A stretch of DNA of 64,000 nucleotides from DATFQE01 sp963733845. GTDB taxonomy: Bacteria > Actinomycetota > Thermoleophilia > Gaiellales > Gaiellaceae. This document shows, one piece after another, positions 1 through 8,319 of this stretch. Each line of letters opens with the position of its first letter. Positions within the stretch are counted from its first letter, which is position 1. The notes under the pieces are model-generated. The model worked only from the letters and a program-made list of their open reading frames with translations. It was not told the origin of the DNA and did no database searches. Both the position numbers and the translations under genes were made by a program. Location: positions 744,001-808,000 of the forward strand of contig CAVTEM010000007.1 in NCBI GenBank assembly GCA_963733845.1, written 5' to 3'.

Positions 1-37
1 GCTCCATCCGCGTGAGCGCGCGGCGATCGCCGTCTAG
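1..37 (+). CDS. possible 3' end of an upstream plus-strand gene
   Basis: The first 37 bases read in one frame as LHPRERAAIAV followed by TAG at 35-37. This stop shares a CTAG with the galT stop on the other strand (34-37), the same arrangement that joins several other convergent pairs in this window. That pattern is the only reason to propose a gene tail here; twelve codons are too few to name a family. It may equally be non-coding. Confidence 0.3.
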   Translation, partial: LHPRERAAIAV

Positions 38-897
38 GACGGCGGGGCATCGCGGAGGGCTGCTGCCGCGCCGGCGGGCTCGACCACGTTGACGTAGATC
101 TCGGCGCCGAGCTCGAGGCCGGCAAACACGGTCAGTCTCGGCACCACCTCGAGGTGCCAGTGCGCCCCCAGGTGGAGCCACGCGTTCCAGGGGACGGGGC
201 CTTCGAGCGCCCGGAGGCGGCGAATCGACTCGCGCAGGAGGTGGAGAGCGGCCGCGAAGTCGTCCTCGGCTCCGGCGTCGTGCGAGTGGGGAGCGATCAG
301 GAGCTCGAAGGGCACGCGGCCGGCCGGATGGCAGACGGCGATGATGTCGCCGCGCTCGCCGACCGCCAGCTCACGCTCGGAGACGAGCGAGCAGACCGCG
401 CAACCGTCGGTCGCCGGCTCCCTCGTCACGGCGGGCGGCGGCTCCCGCAGCCAGACCAGCTGGGAGTGTGAGTGCGCGAGGCTCGCGCCCGCGAAGCGGC
501 CCTCGTTGACCATCGCGTGGACGTAGGAGAAGCCCTCGTCCGCCGCCGCGGCGAACCGTCGCCGCCAGGCCTCGGCGACCAGGTCGAGCTCGGTGTCTTC
601 GAGCTCGGCGAAGGTGCGTACATGCCGAGGCGAGTGGACGACGACCTCTTGCTGCTCGAGGGCCGGATAGAGGTTTGGCACCACACGCACGGTCCACTCG
701 CCGGTCTCGGGGAGGACGAGCACCTGCGGCGGGGTGCGGTCCTCGCGGCCCGCGCAGAAGGGGCAGGAGTCCAGCTCCTCGGGCGTCGGGTCCTCGATCG
801 CGCCCAGGAACGCTCCGGGCCGGCGTGCCCGTCCGGGCGCGATCACCACGGTTCTGCCCGAGAGCGGGTCGCGGCGGAGCTGAGGAGTTACCTCCAC
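34..897 (-). CDS. galT: galactose-1-phosphate uridylyltransferase family protein
   Basis: Nucleotidyl transferase of the HIT superfamily; GalT exchanges UMP between UDP-glucose and galactose-1-phosphate in the Leloir pathway. About 287 residues. A zinc-type CPFC pair lies near residue 45, the histidine-triad-like HSHSQ near 140 (canonical GalT has HPHxQ), a second CAVC pair near 165 and HWHLEVVPR near the C-terminus. The frame stays open 44 codons further upstream, but that part lies in a dispersed intergenic repeat and has no family similarity, so I chose GTG 897 (VEVTPQLRRDP). No other Leloir gene is in the window, so the substrate could be a different sugar phosphate. Confidence 0.8.
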   Translation of the reverse strand: MEVTPQLRRDPLSGRTVVIAPGRARRPGAFLGAIEDPTPEELDSCPFCAGREDRTPPQVLVLPETGEWTVRVVPNLYPALEQQEVVVHSPRHVRTFAELEDTELDLVAEAWRRRFAAAADEGFSYVHAMVNEGRFAGASLAHSHSQLVWLREPPPAVTREPATDGCAVCSLVSERELAVGERGDIIAVCHPAGRVPFELLIAPHSHDAGAEDDFAAALHLLRESIRRLRALEGPVPWNAWLHLGAHWHLEVVPRLTVFAGLELGAEIYVNVVEPAGAAAALRDAPPS

Positions 898-916
898 GGC
901 AAGACCTATGCCGCTG

Positions 917-1027
917 GGCCGCGCTGGACGGCGCGATGCTGCGTCCTCGGTCGCACCCGTATCACAGGGATACGAACACTCCCTGCGTCCTTGCCTCGCA
1001 CCGCCCAGCACACCCCAGCGACGAGGC
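917..1027. repeat. dispersed intergenic repeat, copy 1
   Basis: This 111-bp stretch between the slipin gene and galT matches 30768-30882 in the same orientation. Bases 979-1002 are identical to 30835-30858 (24 of 24), and the outer parts match with scattered differences, including a GGCGCGA arm with a TCGC(A/G)CC partner about 14 nt away. Read on the minus strand, each copy holds two direct half-sites of the form GTGCGAxxxxAGGACGC. No coding capacity is evident. Function unknown. Confidence 0.75.
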
Positions 1028-1053
1028 ATCGCCGCGGAGGCAACTCTCGCCGC

Positions 1054-1830
1054 TCAGGCTTTTTCTCCGCCGAAGCGGCCGCCGCTGAGGAGCGGGCCGA
1101 TCAGCTCGAGCGGGAGCGGAAAGATCAGCGTCGACGTCCGCTCGGAGCTCATCTCGAGCATCGTCTGCAGGTAGCGGAGCTGAAGCGACATCGGGTTCTC
1201 GGACAGCACCTCGGCCGCGTCCTTCAGCCGCTCCGACGCCTGGAATTCGCCCTCGGCGGCGATCACCTTCGCGCGCCGCTCGCGCTCGGCCTCCGCCTGT
1301 CGGGCCATCGCCCGCTGCATCCCGGTCGGGATCTCGACGTCCTTGACCTCGACGATCGAGACCTTGACGCCCCAGGGCGAGGTAGCCTCGTCGATGATCC
1401 GCTGCAGGATCTCGTTGATCTTGTCGCGCTCGGACAGGAGCTCGTCGAGCTGGTGCTGTCCGAGGACGCTCCGCAACGTGGTCTGCGCGATCTGCGAGGT
1501 CGCGACCATGAAGTTCTCCACCTGCACGATCGCCCTCTCGGGATCGATGATCCGGAAGTACGCGACGGCGTTGACTCGCACGGGCACGTTGTCCTTGGTG
1601 ATCACCTCCTGTGGCGGGACGTTGAGTGTCACCGTGCGCAAGTCGACCCGGACCATCTTGTCGATGATCGGGATCAGCAGAAAGAGACCCGGGCCCTTCG
1701 GCGGCGAGAGCAGGCGCCCGAGCCGGAAGATGACACCGCGCTCGTACTCTCTGGCGACTCGAACGGACGCCGAGAGCACGAGGATCACCAGGACCGCGAT
1801 CGCCGCGACGGCGATGAGCAGGGTGGTCAC
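1054..1830 (-). CDS. slipin / stomatin-like SPFH-domain membrane protein
   Basis: About 258 residues. One N-terminal membrane segment (residues 4-26) is followed by the SPFH/Band 7 domain with the prokaryotic stomatin signatures EYERGVIFRLGRL and GPGLFLLIPIID, then a charged helix (RQAEAERERRAKVIAAEGE) typical of slipin oligomerisation. It follows the NfeD gene by 9 bp on the same strand, the classic NfeD-slipin pairing in which the serine-protease-like NfeD partner is thought to act on or with the slipin scaffold in lipid microdomains. Role in membrane organisation is inferred from the family. Confidence 0.9.
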   Translation of the reverse strand: MTTLLIAVAAIAVLVILVLSASVRVAREYERGVIFRLGRLLSPPKGPGLFLLIPIIDKMVRVDLRTVTLNVPPQEVITKDNVPVRVNAVAYFRIIDPERAIVQVENFMVATSQIAQTTLRSVLGQHQLDELLSERDKINEILQRIIDEATSPWGVKVSIVEVKDVEIPTGMQRAMARQAEAERERRAKVIAAEGEFQASERLKDAAEVLSENPMSLQLRYLQTMLEMSSERTSTLIFPLPLELIGPLLSGGRFGGEKA

Positions 1831-1839
1831 GCCGTGATC

Positions 1840-3156
1840 CTACGCATCGACCGAGACCGGCTGCGACGCAGGTCTGACGTCGAGCACGAGGCTGTCGTCG
1901 AGCCCGGTCACCTCCACCGCCTCGCCCGCAGGGACACGCGCCTCCGCCCGTGCCCGCCAGAGCTCGCCGTGGACGAGGACGTAACCCTCGGGATCGAGCG
2001 CGGTCCGGACGAGGCCGACCTGGCCCACGAACTCTTCCTGGCCGGTCTGTGGCGGTGTTCGCCGGACCTTCCAGACCTTCGCGGCGGCCAGGGCGAACAG
2101 GAGCGCGAGCGAGCCCGCGAATGCCAGTGCCACGCCGGTCGACACCTGGTAGGCGGCGCCGGCCGGGTCGAAGAGCATCAGCGCCCCGATGAAGAATGAG
2201 ATCGCGCCGGCGAGGGCGAGCGCGCCGTGGCTGACGACGAAGACCTCCGCCGCGAAGAACCCAGCGGCGAGCAGCATCAGCAGTAGGCCGGCCACGCTGA
2301 TCGGCAGCACCTGCAGACCGAATAGACCGACGATCAGCGAGATGGCGCCGACCGTCCCCGGGAGGACGAGCCCCGGATTCCAGAGCTCGACGACGATGCC
2401 CAGAACCCCGATCGAGAGCATGAGCGCGATCAGGTTGGGATCGATGAGCAGGTCCAGCAGCGACTTCCAGAGGCCCATCTCGACCGTCTCGATCGAGGCG
2501 CCCGCCGTGTTCAGCACCTTGCCGTCGGGCTTCGTCGTGCGCCCGTCGACCTGCTCCAGCAGCGCCGGAAGGCTGGGGGCGATCACGTCGATCACGTTCT
2601 GCTCGAGCGCCTCTTGTGCGGTCAGATTGGCGGCCCGCCGCACCGCCGCCTCCGCCCAGTCGCCGTTGCGGCCGTGTGTCTCGGCGAGCGCGCGCAGCGA
2701 TTTCGCGGCGTCGTTGATCGCCTTGCGACGCAGGTCGCTCGGGATCTCACCGCCGCCCGCCGCGACCGGGGTCGAGGAGCCGAGGTTCGTGCTCGGAGCC
2801 ATTGCCGCGATGTCGGCTGCCTCCACGATCCAGACGCCGGCCGAGGCGGCCCGGGCTCCATCGGGCGAGACGTAGGCGATCACCGGCACTTCCGAGGCGA
2901 GTTCGGCCTGGTAGATGTCCTTCATCGCATCCGCGAGGCCGCCGGGGGTGTCGAGCAGGATCACGACGGCGTCGTAGTCGCCCTCGTTCGCCCGGTCGAT
3001 CTGGTCGATCACGTAGTCGGCCGTCACCGGGTTGACGTCGTTGTCGAACTCGACCGCGAGCACGCGCGGGGTGGCAGCCTCCGCCGAAACAGCGAAGAGC
3101 AGAGCTGCGGCCGCGACCAGCGAGGCCCAAAAAGCCCGCAGATACGGCCTTTTCAC
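1840..3156 (-). CDS. NfeD family protein, long form with ClpP-class protease domain
   Basis: 438 residues. A signal peptide (residues 1-27) leads into a ClpP/crotonase-like serine protease domain with the nucleophile region ARAASAGVWI and a downstream lysine in RRKAINDAAK, the Ser-Lys dyad arrangement of STOPP proteases. Then come about four to five membrane segments (roughly 245-365) and a C-terminal OB-fold NfeD domain (EEFVGQVGLVRTAL onward). The start is GTG 3156, ten bases after a TAGAAT box on the minus strand with no SD sequence. First gene of a two-gene unit with the slipin. Confidence 0.9.
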   Translation of the reverse strand: MKRPYLRAFWASLVAAAALLFAVSAEAATPRVLAVEFDNDVNPVTADYVIDQIDRANEGDYDAVVILLDTPGGLADAMKDIYQAELASEVPVIAYVSPDGARAASAGVWIVEAADIAAMAPSTNLGSSTPVAAGGGEIPSDLRRKAINDAAKSLRALAETHGRNGDWAEAAVRRAANLTAQEALEQNVIDVIAPSLPALLEQVDGRTTKPDGKVLNTAGASIETVEMGLWKSLLDLLIDPNLIALMLSIGVLGIVVELWNPGLVLPGTVGAISLIVGLFGLQVLPISVAGLLLMLLAAGFFAAEVFVVSHGALALAGAISFFIGALMLFDPAGAAYQVSTGVALAFAGSLALLFALAAAKVWKVRRTPPQTGQEEFVGQVGLVRTALDPEGYVLVHGELWRARAEARVPAGEAVEVTGLDDSLVLDVRPASQPVSVDA

Positions 3157-3166
3157 GGCTGTAAAA

Positions 3167-3172
3167 ATTCTA
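3167..3172 (-). promoter_or_regulatory. -10 box of nfeD (TAGAAT), leaderless type
   Basis: TAGAAT on the minus strand is separated from the GTG start at 3156 by 10 nt, so transcription would begin at or next to the start codon. Confidence 0.55.
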
Positions 3173-3204
3173 TCAGCGAGGGGTTGTCCTCCCGGACGCG
3201 AAGC

Positions 3205-3210
3205 TAGTGT
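3205..3210 (+). promoter_or_regulatory. -10 box of the amidase gene (TAGTGT)
   Basis: TAGTGT ends 11 nt before GTG 3222. An alternative GTG at 3207 lies inside the box, which argues against it as the start. Confidence 0.45.
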
Positions 3211-3221
3211 GCTTCGGGACT

Positions 3222-5381
3222 GTGCGGTCTTTGAAGCTTGCCCTGCTCGTCTTCCTGCTCGTGCCGGCGACGGCGCATGCGGGGGAGGCGACGCTCGTCA
3301 CGCGCGAGCTCCCCGTCCACAGCGGTCGCACGCTCGCGGCTGCACCGTCGCCCGAGCGCTTCAACCTCGTCGGACTGCACTGGCAAGGGCCGGGGCGGGT
3401 CAGCTTTCGCACGCGCAGCCTGCAGGGGCGCTGGAGCTCCTGGCGCGATGCGGCTCCGGAGGCCGAGGACGCTCCCGACCGAAAGACCGCGGAGCGTGCT
3501 CGCCGTGCCACGTGGAAGCTCGGCAACCCGTACTGGACCGGCCCGTCGAATCGGCTTCAGTATCGCCTTCGCGGCCGGGTGACGCGGCTGCGGGCGCACT
3601 ACGTCTGGAGCCCGGCCGACTCCGCGCCGGCGCGCGCACTCACGGCGACCACGGCTCCCGCGATCATGACGCGCCTCGCCTGGCGCGCGAGCGAGTCGAT
3701 CCGGCGCGGGGCGCCGCGCTACGCGAGCTCGTTGCGATTCGCGGTCGTTCACCACTCGGCGGGCTCGAACTCGTACACGAAGGCGCAGTCGGCGGCGGTC
3801 GTCCGCGCGATCCAGCTCTACCACGTGCGCGGCAACGGTTGGGACGACGTGGGCTACAACTTCCTCGTCGACAAGTACGGCCAGGTCTTCGAGGGCCGTT
3901 TCGGCGGCATCGAGCGCAACGTGATCGGCGCGCACGCCCAGGGGTTCAACACCGGCTCGGTGGGCGTGGCGCTCCTCGGCAACTACAACTCTGCGACCCT
4001 GACCACTGCCGCGCGCAGCGCGCTCGTCCGGCTGCTCGCGTGGCGCCTCGACGTCGCGCACGTCGACCCGCTGACGCTGCTGAGCATGCCGTCCGGCGGC
4101 AACCCTCGCTTCCCGACGGGCATTCCGGTGCTGTTGCGCCCGGTTTCGGGTCACCGGGACGTCGGCTTCACGAGCTGCCCGGGCTCGACGCTCTATGCCC
4201 AGCTGAGCCAGCTGGCCGGGGCTGTCTCGCTGACCGGGCTGCCCAAGCTCTACGCGCCGGCGGCGGTGGCAACGGCCGGCCGCGTGCGCTTCACAGGCCG
4301 GCTCAGCGCGCCGATTCCGTGGACCGTGCACGTGACGGACTCGTTCGGAGCGCAGGTCGCGACCGGCGGCGGGTTCGGGTCGCGCGTCGACTGGACCTGG
4401 GACTCCCGCGTGGCGACGGCCGGCCGTTACACCTGGGCGATCCGCGCCGGTCCGACGCTGCGTCCCGCGACCGGCTCGGTCGTGGCAGGCAGCGGCAGCG
4501 CCCTGCTTCTTTCGGCCGTGTCCGCCCAGCCTGCGACGGTCAGCCCGAACGGCGACGGCTACGCCGATGCCACCACCATCCGCTACACGCTGGGCACGCC
4601 CGCAACGGTCACCGCCACCGTCCTGGACGGAGACGGTGTCGCGCTCGCCACGCTCTTCAGCGAGGCGAAGCCCGCGGGAGCGCAGGCGTTCCGCTGGCTG
4701 GCGGACGCGCTTCCGGACGGCGGCTACAGCGTGCTGATCGTGGCGAAGACGCTCGACGGCCGCGAGATCGCCTCGAGCGTGCCCGTCTCGGTCAATCGGA
4801 CGCTGGCGTCGGTCTCCACGTCGCCGAAGTTCGTGTCGCCGAACGGCGACGGCCGCGCCGACTCACTTCGCGTCGCGTTCACGCTCGCCGTCGACGCGGA
4901 CGTCGCGGTCACCGTTCGCAGCGGCGCGTCCGTGGCGGCCACGCTCTTCTCCGGCCGCCTGCCCGCCGGCCCGCGCGCAGTCGACTGGGACGGCAAGATC
5001 GCCGGCGTGCCCCTTCCCGACGGGAGCTACCAGGCAGTCGTCGAGGCGACGACCCTCTCCGGAACGGCGGCGCAGCCCACCAAGCTCGTTGTCGACACGA
5101 CCGCGCCCGTCCTGCGTCTGGTGTCGGCCTTCAAACGCCTCGCCACGCTCAGCGAGCCCGCGACCGTGACGACGGTGGTCGACGGCAACATTCGCAAGTT
5201 CGTCCGCCGCAAGGCGGGGCTCTTCCGGATCCCCGCACCGAGCTCCTACCGCAACGCACGCGTGGCCGCGCGCGACGCCGCCGGGAATATCGCCCGACAG
5301 CTCATCGTGCGCCGGAAACCCACGCGTCGTACCGCTGCTCGAGCCGCCAGAGCAGCTCCGCCAGCAGCTCCGCGCGGCTGA
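3222..5381 (+). CDS. secreted N-acetylmuramoyl-L-alanine amidase (PGRP type) with FlgD-like SPNGDG repeats
   Basis: About 719 residues. A signal peptide (VRSLKLALLVFLLVPATAHA) is followed by an N-terminal beta region and an amidase_2/PGRP domain around residues 160-340. Zinc ligands are visible: VVHHSAGS, then GHRDVGFTSCPG; RNVIGAHAQGFNTGSVGVAL is also typical. The C-terminal half carries two FlgD Ig-like modules, each opening with SPNGDG (SPNGDGYAD, SPNGDGRAD). Predicted to cleave peptidoglycan stem peptides outside the cell. The last about 25 codons, rich in Arg/Ala/Pro, overlap the convergent birA gene by 80 bp. Confidence 0.88.
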   Translation: MRSLKLALLVFLLVPATAHAGEATLVTRELPVHSGRTLAAAPSPERFNLVGLHWQGPGRVSFRTRSLQGRWSSWRDAAPEAEDAPDRKTAERARRATWKLGNPYWTGPSNRLQYRLRGRVTRLRAHYVWSPADSAPARALTATTAPAIMTRLAWRASESIRRGAPRYASSLRFAVVHHSAGSNSYTKAQSAAVVRAIQLYHVRGNGWDDVGYNFLVDKYGQVFEGRFGGIERNVIGAHAQGFNTGSVGVALLGNYNSATLTTAARSALVRLLAWRLDVAHVDPLTLLSMPSGGNPRFPTGIPVLLRPVSGHRDVGFTSCPGSTLYAQLSQLAGAVSLTGLPKLYAPAAVATAGRVRFTGRLSAPIPWTVHVTDSFGAQVATGGGFGSRVDWTWDSRVATAGRYTWAIRAGPTLRPATGSVVAGSGSALLLSAVSAQPATVSPNGDGYADATTIRYTLGTPATVTATVLDGDGVALATLFSEAKPAGAQAFRWLADALPDGGYSVLIVAKTLDGREIASSVPVSVNRTLASVSTSPKFVSPNGDGRADSLRVAFTLAVDADVAVTVRSGASVAATLFSGRLPAGPRAVDWDGKIAGVPLPDGSYQAVVEATTLSGTAAQPTKLVVDTTAPVLRLVSAFKRLATLSEPATVTTVVDGNIRKFVRRKAGLFRIPAPSSYRNARVAARDAAGNIARQLIVRRKPTRRTAARAARAAPPAAPRG

Positions 5382-5880
5382 GCTCGCGACCGGCCGCGAC
5401 CGAGAGCGAGCCGGCCGGCGTGGCCGTGTCGGCGGGGAGCTCCGCCTGGTCGACGTTGACGTTGACGCCGATCCCGAGCACGACCCGGCCTTCGCGCGCC
5501 TCGGCGAGGATGCCCGCGACCTTGCGTCCGTCCACGAGCACGTCGTTGGGGTGCTTGATGGTGGGAGAGAGGCCGGCGACGGCCGTGATCGCCTCGACAC
5601 ACGCGTCGCCTGCGAGCAGCGTCAACTCGGGCAGGCGTGCCGAGGGCACGGGCGGCTCGAGCAGGACGGAGGCGAGGATGCTGGTGCCAGGGCGAGCCTC
5701 CCAGGTGCGCCCCATCCGACCGCGTCCCTCCGTCTGCTCGTCGGCGACCGCGACCGCGCCCTCGGCGGCATCGTCGAGCAACCGCTGGGTCGAGGGGGTG
5801 CGGACGGCATAGCGGTAGTCGCGGCCGAAGCGGCCCCGCAGGAGCGGCTGGACGACCGCCGGCTCCAGCGAGTCACGCAT
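5302..5880 (-). CDS. birA: biotin-[acetyl-CoA-carboxylase] ligase, short form
   Basis: 192 residues, catalytic domain only: no N-terminal HTH and a reduced C-terminal domain. Shows the biotinyl-AMP motif GRGRMGR near 52, KHPNDVLV (canonical KWPND) and KVAGIL with the catalytic lysine. It attaches biotin to the carrier protein of acetyl-CoA carboxylase, whose carboxyltransferase genes accD and accA lie 7 kb away. Divergent from fabZ through a shared 22-bp gap; ATG 5880 lies 8 nt from a TAGTCT box. The 3' end overlaps the amidase gene. Confidence 0.9.
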   Translation of the reverse strand: MRDSLEPAVVQPLLRGRFGRDYRYAVRTPSTQRLLDDAAEGAVAVADEQTEGRGRMGRTWEARPGTSILASVLLEPPVPSARLPELTLLAGDACVEAITAVAGLSPTIKHPNDVLVDGRKVAGILAEAREGRVVLGIGVNVNVDQAELPADTATPAGSLSVAAGRELSRAELLAELLWRLEQRYDAWVSGAR

Positions 5881-5887
5881 GGGGGTC

Positions 5888-5894
5888 TAGACTA
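5888..5894. promoter_or_regulatory. bidirectional -10 element TAGACTA between birA and fabZ
   Basis: The heptamer contains TAGACT on the plus strand (9 nt before the fabZ TTG) and TAGTCT on the minus strand (8 nt before the birA ATG). With only 22 bp between the genes both transcripts would be leaderless. Confidence 0.55.
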
Positions 5895-5902
5895 GTTCCG
5901 CC

Positions 5903-6352
5903 TTGCCGCCGCCGAACATCAGCACCCCGCTCGGGCGGACCGAGATCGAGGCGATCCTTCCGCATCGCGAGCCGTTCCTGCTCATCGACGAGGTGCTCGA
6001 GCTGGAGCCCGGGAAGCGCGTGGTCGCCCGCAAGACCGTGCGTGCGGACGAGTGGTATCTCGCGGGCCACTTTCCGGGCCGGCCGGTGATGCCCGGGGTG
6101 CTCATCGTGGAGGCGATGGCCCAGACCGGCGCCGTCGCCGTCCTGAGCGAAGAGGAGAATCGCGGCAAGATGGCGTTGTTCGCGGGAATCGACGGCGTGC
6201 GCTTCAAGCGCATCGTCGAGCCGGGGGACGAGCTCGAGCTGACCTGCGAGCTCGAGCGGGTGCGCGGCCCGATCGGCCGCGGCGCCGCGTCGGCCCGGGT
6301 GGACGGCGAGCTGGCCGCTCGGGGAACGCTCACGTTCGCGGTCGAGCGATGA
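5903..6352 (+). CDS. fabZ: 3-hydroxyacyl-[ACP] dehydratase
   Basis: 149 residues, a full-length hot-dog dehydratase that removes water from 3-hydroxyacyl-ACP in FAS II elongation. The active-site segment HFPGRPVMPGVLIVEAMAQ carries the catalytic His and Glu; ILPHREPFLLID is the standard N-terminal motif. TTG 5903 is chosen because it sits 9 nt after TAGACT; no ATG or GTG fits. The stop overlaps the fabH ATG by 4 bp, so fabZ leads the fab operon. Confidence 0.92.
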   Translation: MPPPNISTPLGRTEIEAILPHREPFLLIDEVLELEPGKRVVARKTVRADEWYLAGHFPGRPVMPGVLIVEAMAQTGAVAVLSEEENRGKMALFAGIDGVRFKRIVEPGDELELTCELERVRGPIGRGAASARVDGELAARGTLTFAVER

Positions 6353-7371
6353 TCGGCTCCGCTACCCAGAACGGCACGCGCGTCTCGATCACCGGGCTCG
6401 GCTGTCACGTGCCCGACAGGGTGCTGACGAACGACGAGCTGTCGCAGCTCGTAGACACCTCCGACGAGTGGATCGTCGAGCGCACGGGCATCCGGGAGCG
6501 GCGCATCGCCGCGCCGGAGGAGGCGCTGTCGGACGTGGCGCTTCCCGCCGCCGAGCAGGCGCTCGAGACGTCGGGCACCCGCGCCGAAGACGTCGACCTG
6601 CTGATCGTCGCGACGGTCACTCCGGACATGGCGTTCCCGTCCACCGGCGCCCTGCTCGCCGACCGGCTCGGCGCCAGGGATGCGGCCGCCTACGACCTCT
6701 CCGCCGGGTGCACCGGCTTCATGTACGCGATCGCCCAGGCGCACGGCATGGTCGCGGCCGGGCTGGCGAAGAAGGCGCTCGTCGTCGGCGGCGACGTGCT
6801 CTCGAAACTCATGGACTGGAGCGACCGGTCGACCTGCATCCTCTTCGGCGACGGCGCCGGCGCGGTGGTGATGGAGCGTGTGTCCGAGGGCGGGTTCCTG
6901 GGCTTCGAGCTCGGCGCCGACGGTGCGGGCGGACCCGACCTGGCGTTGCCCGCGGGCGGCTCGAGGCAGCCTCCGACGTCCGAGACGGTGGCCAACGGTG
7001 CGCACTACGTCGTGATGAACGGCCGCGAGGTGTTCAAGTTCGCCACGCGCGTGCTCGTGACATCGGCGGAGGCCGTTCTGGCGGAGTGCGGCGCCACGAT
7101 CGACGACGTCGACGTCTACGTCCCGCACCAGGCGAACGTGCGCATCATCGATCACGCGACCAGGAAGCTCGGCATCGATCCGGAACGGGTTGTCATCAAC
7201 GTCGACCGCTACGGGAACACTTCTTCAGGTTCAATTCCGCTCGCGCTGGCGGACGCGCAGTCCGACGGCCGGCTGCGAGCAGGAGAACTTGTGTTGATGA
7301 CTGGGATGGGTGCGGGCCTCACCTGGGGGTCGGGCCTACTCGAATGGACGGCGACGAACGGAGCAAGATGA
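6349..7371 (+). CDS. fabH: 3-oxoacyl-[ACP] synthase III
   Basis: 340 residues. Initiates FAS II by condensing an acyl-CoA primer with malonyl-ACP. The triad is complete: Cys in DLSAGCTGF, His in VPHQANVRI and Asn in NVDRYGNTSSGS. ATG 6349 overlaps the fabZ stop by 4 bp; the frame stays open upstream into fabZ, but that part is not FabH-like. Translationally coupled to fabZ and fabD. Confidence 0.95.
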   Translation: MIGSATQNGTRVSITGLGCHVPDRVLTNDELSQLVDTSDEWIVERTGIRERRIAAPEEALSDVALPAAEQALETSGTRAEDVDLLIVATVTPDMAFPSTGALLADRLGARDAAAYDLSAGCTGFMYAIAQAHGMVAAGLAKKALVVGGDVLSKLMDWSDRSTCILFGDGAGAVVMERVSEGGFLGFELGADGAGGPDLALPAGGSRQPPTSETVANGAHYVVMNGREVFKFATRVLVTSAEAVLAECGATIDDVDVYVPHQANVRIIDHATRKLGIDPERVVINVDRYGNTSSGSIPLALADAQSDGRLRAGELVLMTGMGAGLTWGSGLLEWTATNGAR

Positions 7372-8318
7372 GCGAAGGAAACGGGCATGGGAAGGTGGCG
7401 TTCTGCTTCCCGGGGCAGGGGTCGCTGGAGGCCGGGATGGGGCGCGAGATCGCCGAGTCCCACCCCGCGGCGATGAGCGTCTTCGAACGGGCGAGCGAGG
7501 CGTGCGGCCTCGATCTCGTCGATCTGTGCTTCAACGCGCCGCTCGAGAAGCTCGTGCAGACCGAGGTGCAGCAGCCTGCGCTCGTCACGATGAGCCTCGC
7601 CGTCCTGGCTGCGCTCAAGGCCGAGGGGATCGAGCCGGACGTCGTGGTCGGGCATTCCGTGGGCGAGTTCTCTGCGCTGGCCGCCGCCGGGTCGCTCGAG
7701 GACGCCGAGGCCGTCGCGCTCGTGCGCGAGCGCGGCTTGGCGATGGCCGAGGCCGCCGAGCAGCACCCGGGCTCGATGGCCGCGATCCTCGGACTCGAAG
7801 ACGAGATCGTGGAGACGCTCTGCCGCCAGATCATCGGCGTGTGGCCGGCGAACTACAACTGCCCGGGCCAGATCGTGGTGTCCGGCGAGACGCCGTCGGT
7901 CGACGAGTGCTGCGAGGAGGCCCAGGAGCGCGGGGCTCGCCGTACCGTGAAGCTCCAGGTCTCGGGTGCGTTCCACAGTCCGCTCGTGGCGAAGGCGGCC
8001 CATCGCTTCAAGCCGGCGCTCGACAAGGTGAAGTTCGCCGACCCGGTCGCTCCGTTCATGTCGACCGTGACGGCGAAGATCGAGCCGGCCCAGCGCTTCG
8101 GGACCCTCCTCGTCGACCAGCTCACCGCGCCCGTGCGGTTCACGCATGCGGCCCGCGAGCTCGCGCGCGACGGCGCGCGGACCTTCGTCGAGGTCGGGCC
8201 CGGCAACGTGCTCTCCGGTTTACTGAAGAGGATCGACAAGGGCGTGAAGGCGATCCCGGTCAGCAACGCGGCGGGGATCGAGAAGGTGAAGGAAGCGCTT
8301 GGCAGGGCCTCCGCCTGA
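7368..8318 (+). CDS. fabD: malonyl-CoA:ACP transacylase
   Basis: 316 residues. Transfers malonyl from CoA to ACP for FAS II. FCFPGQGS opens the domain, the nucleophile is Ser in GHSVGEFSAL, and the catalytic His lies in GAFHSPLV. ATG 7368 overlaps the fabH stop by 4 bp. Intact, unlike its downstream neighbour fabG. Confidence 0.95.
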   Translation: MSEGNGHGKVAFCFPGQGSLEAGMGREIAESHPAAMSVFERASEACGLDLVDLCFNAPLEKLVQTEVQQPALVTMSLAVLAALKAEGIEPDVVVGHSVGEFSALAAAGSLEDAEAVALVRERGLAMAEAAEQHPGSMAAILGLEDEIVETLCRQIIGVWPANYNCPGQIVVSGETPSVDECCEEAQERGARRTVKLQVSGAFHSPLVAKAAHRFKPALDKVKFADPVAPFMSTVTAKIEPAQRFGTLLVDQLTAPVRFTHAARELARDGARTFVEVGPGNVLSGLLKRIDKGVKAIPVSNAAGIEKVKEALGRASA

Positions 8319-8319
8319 C

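Noticed and set aside
3207..3221. GTG 3207 as the amidase start
   Set aside because: It lies within the TAGTGT box, and the extra residues disrupt a good signal peptide.
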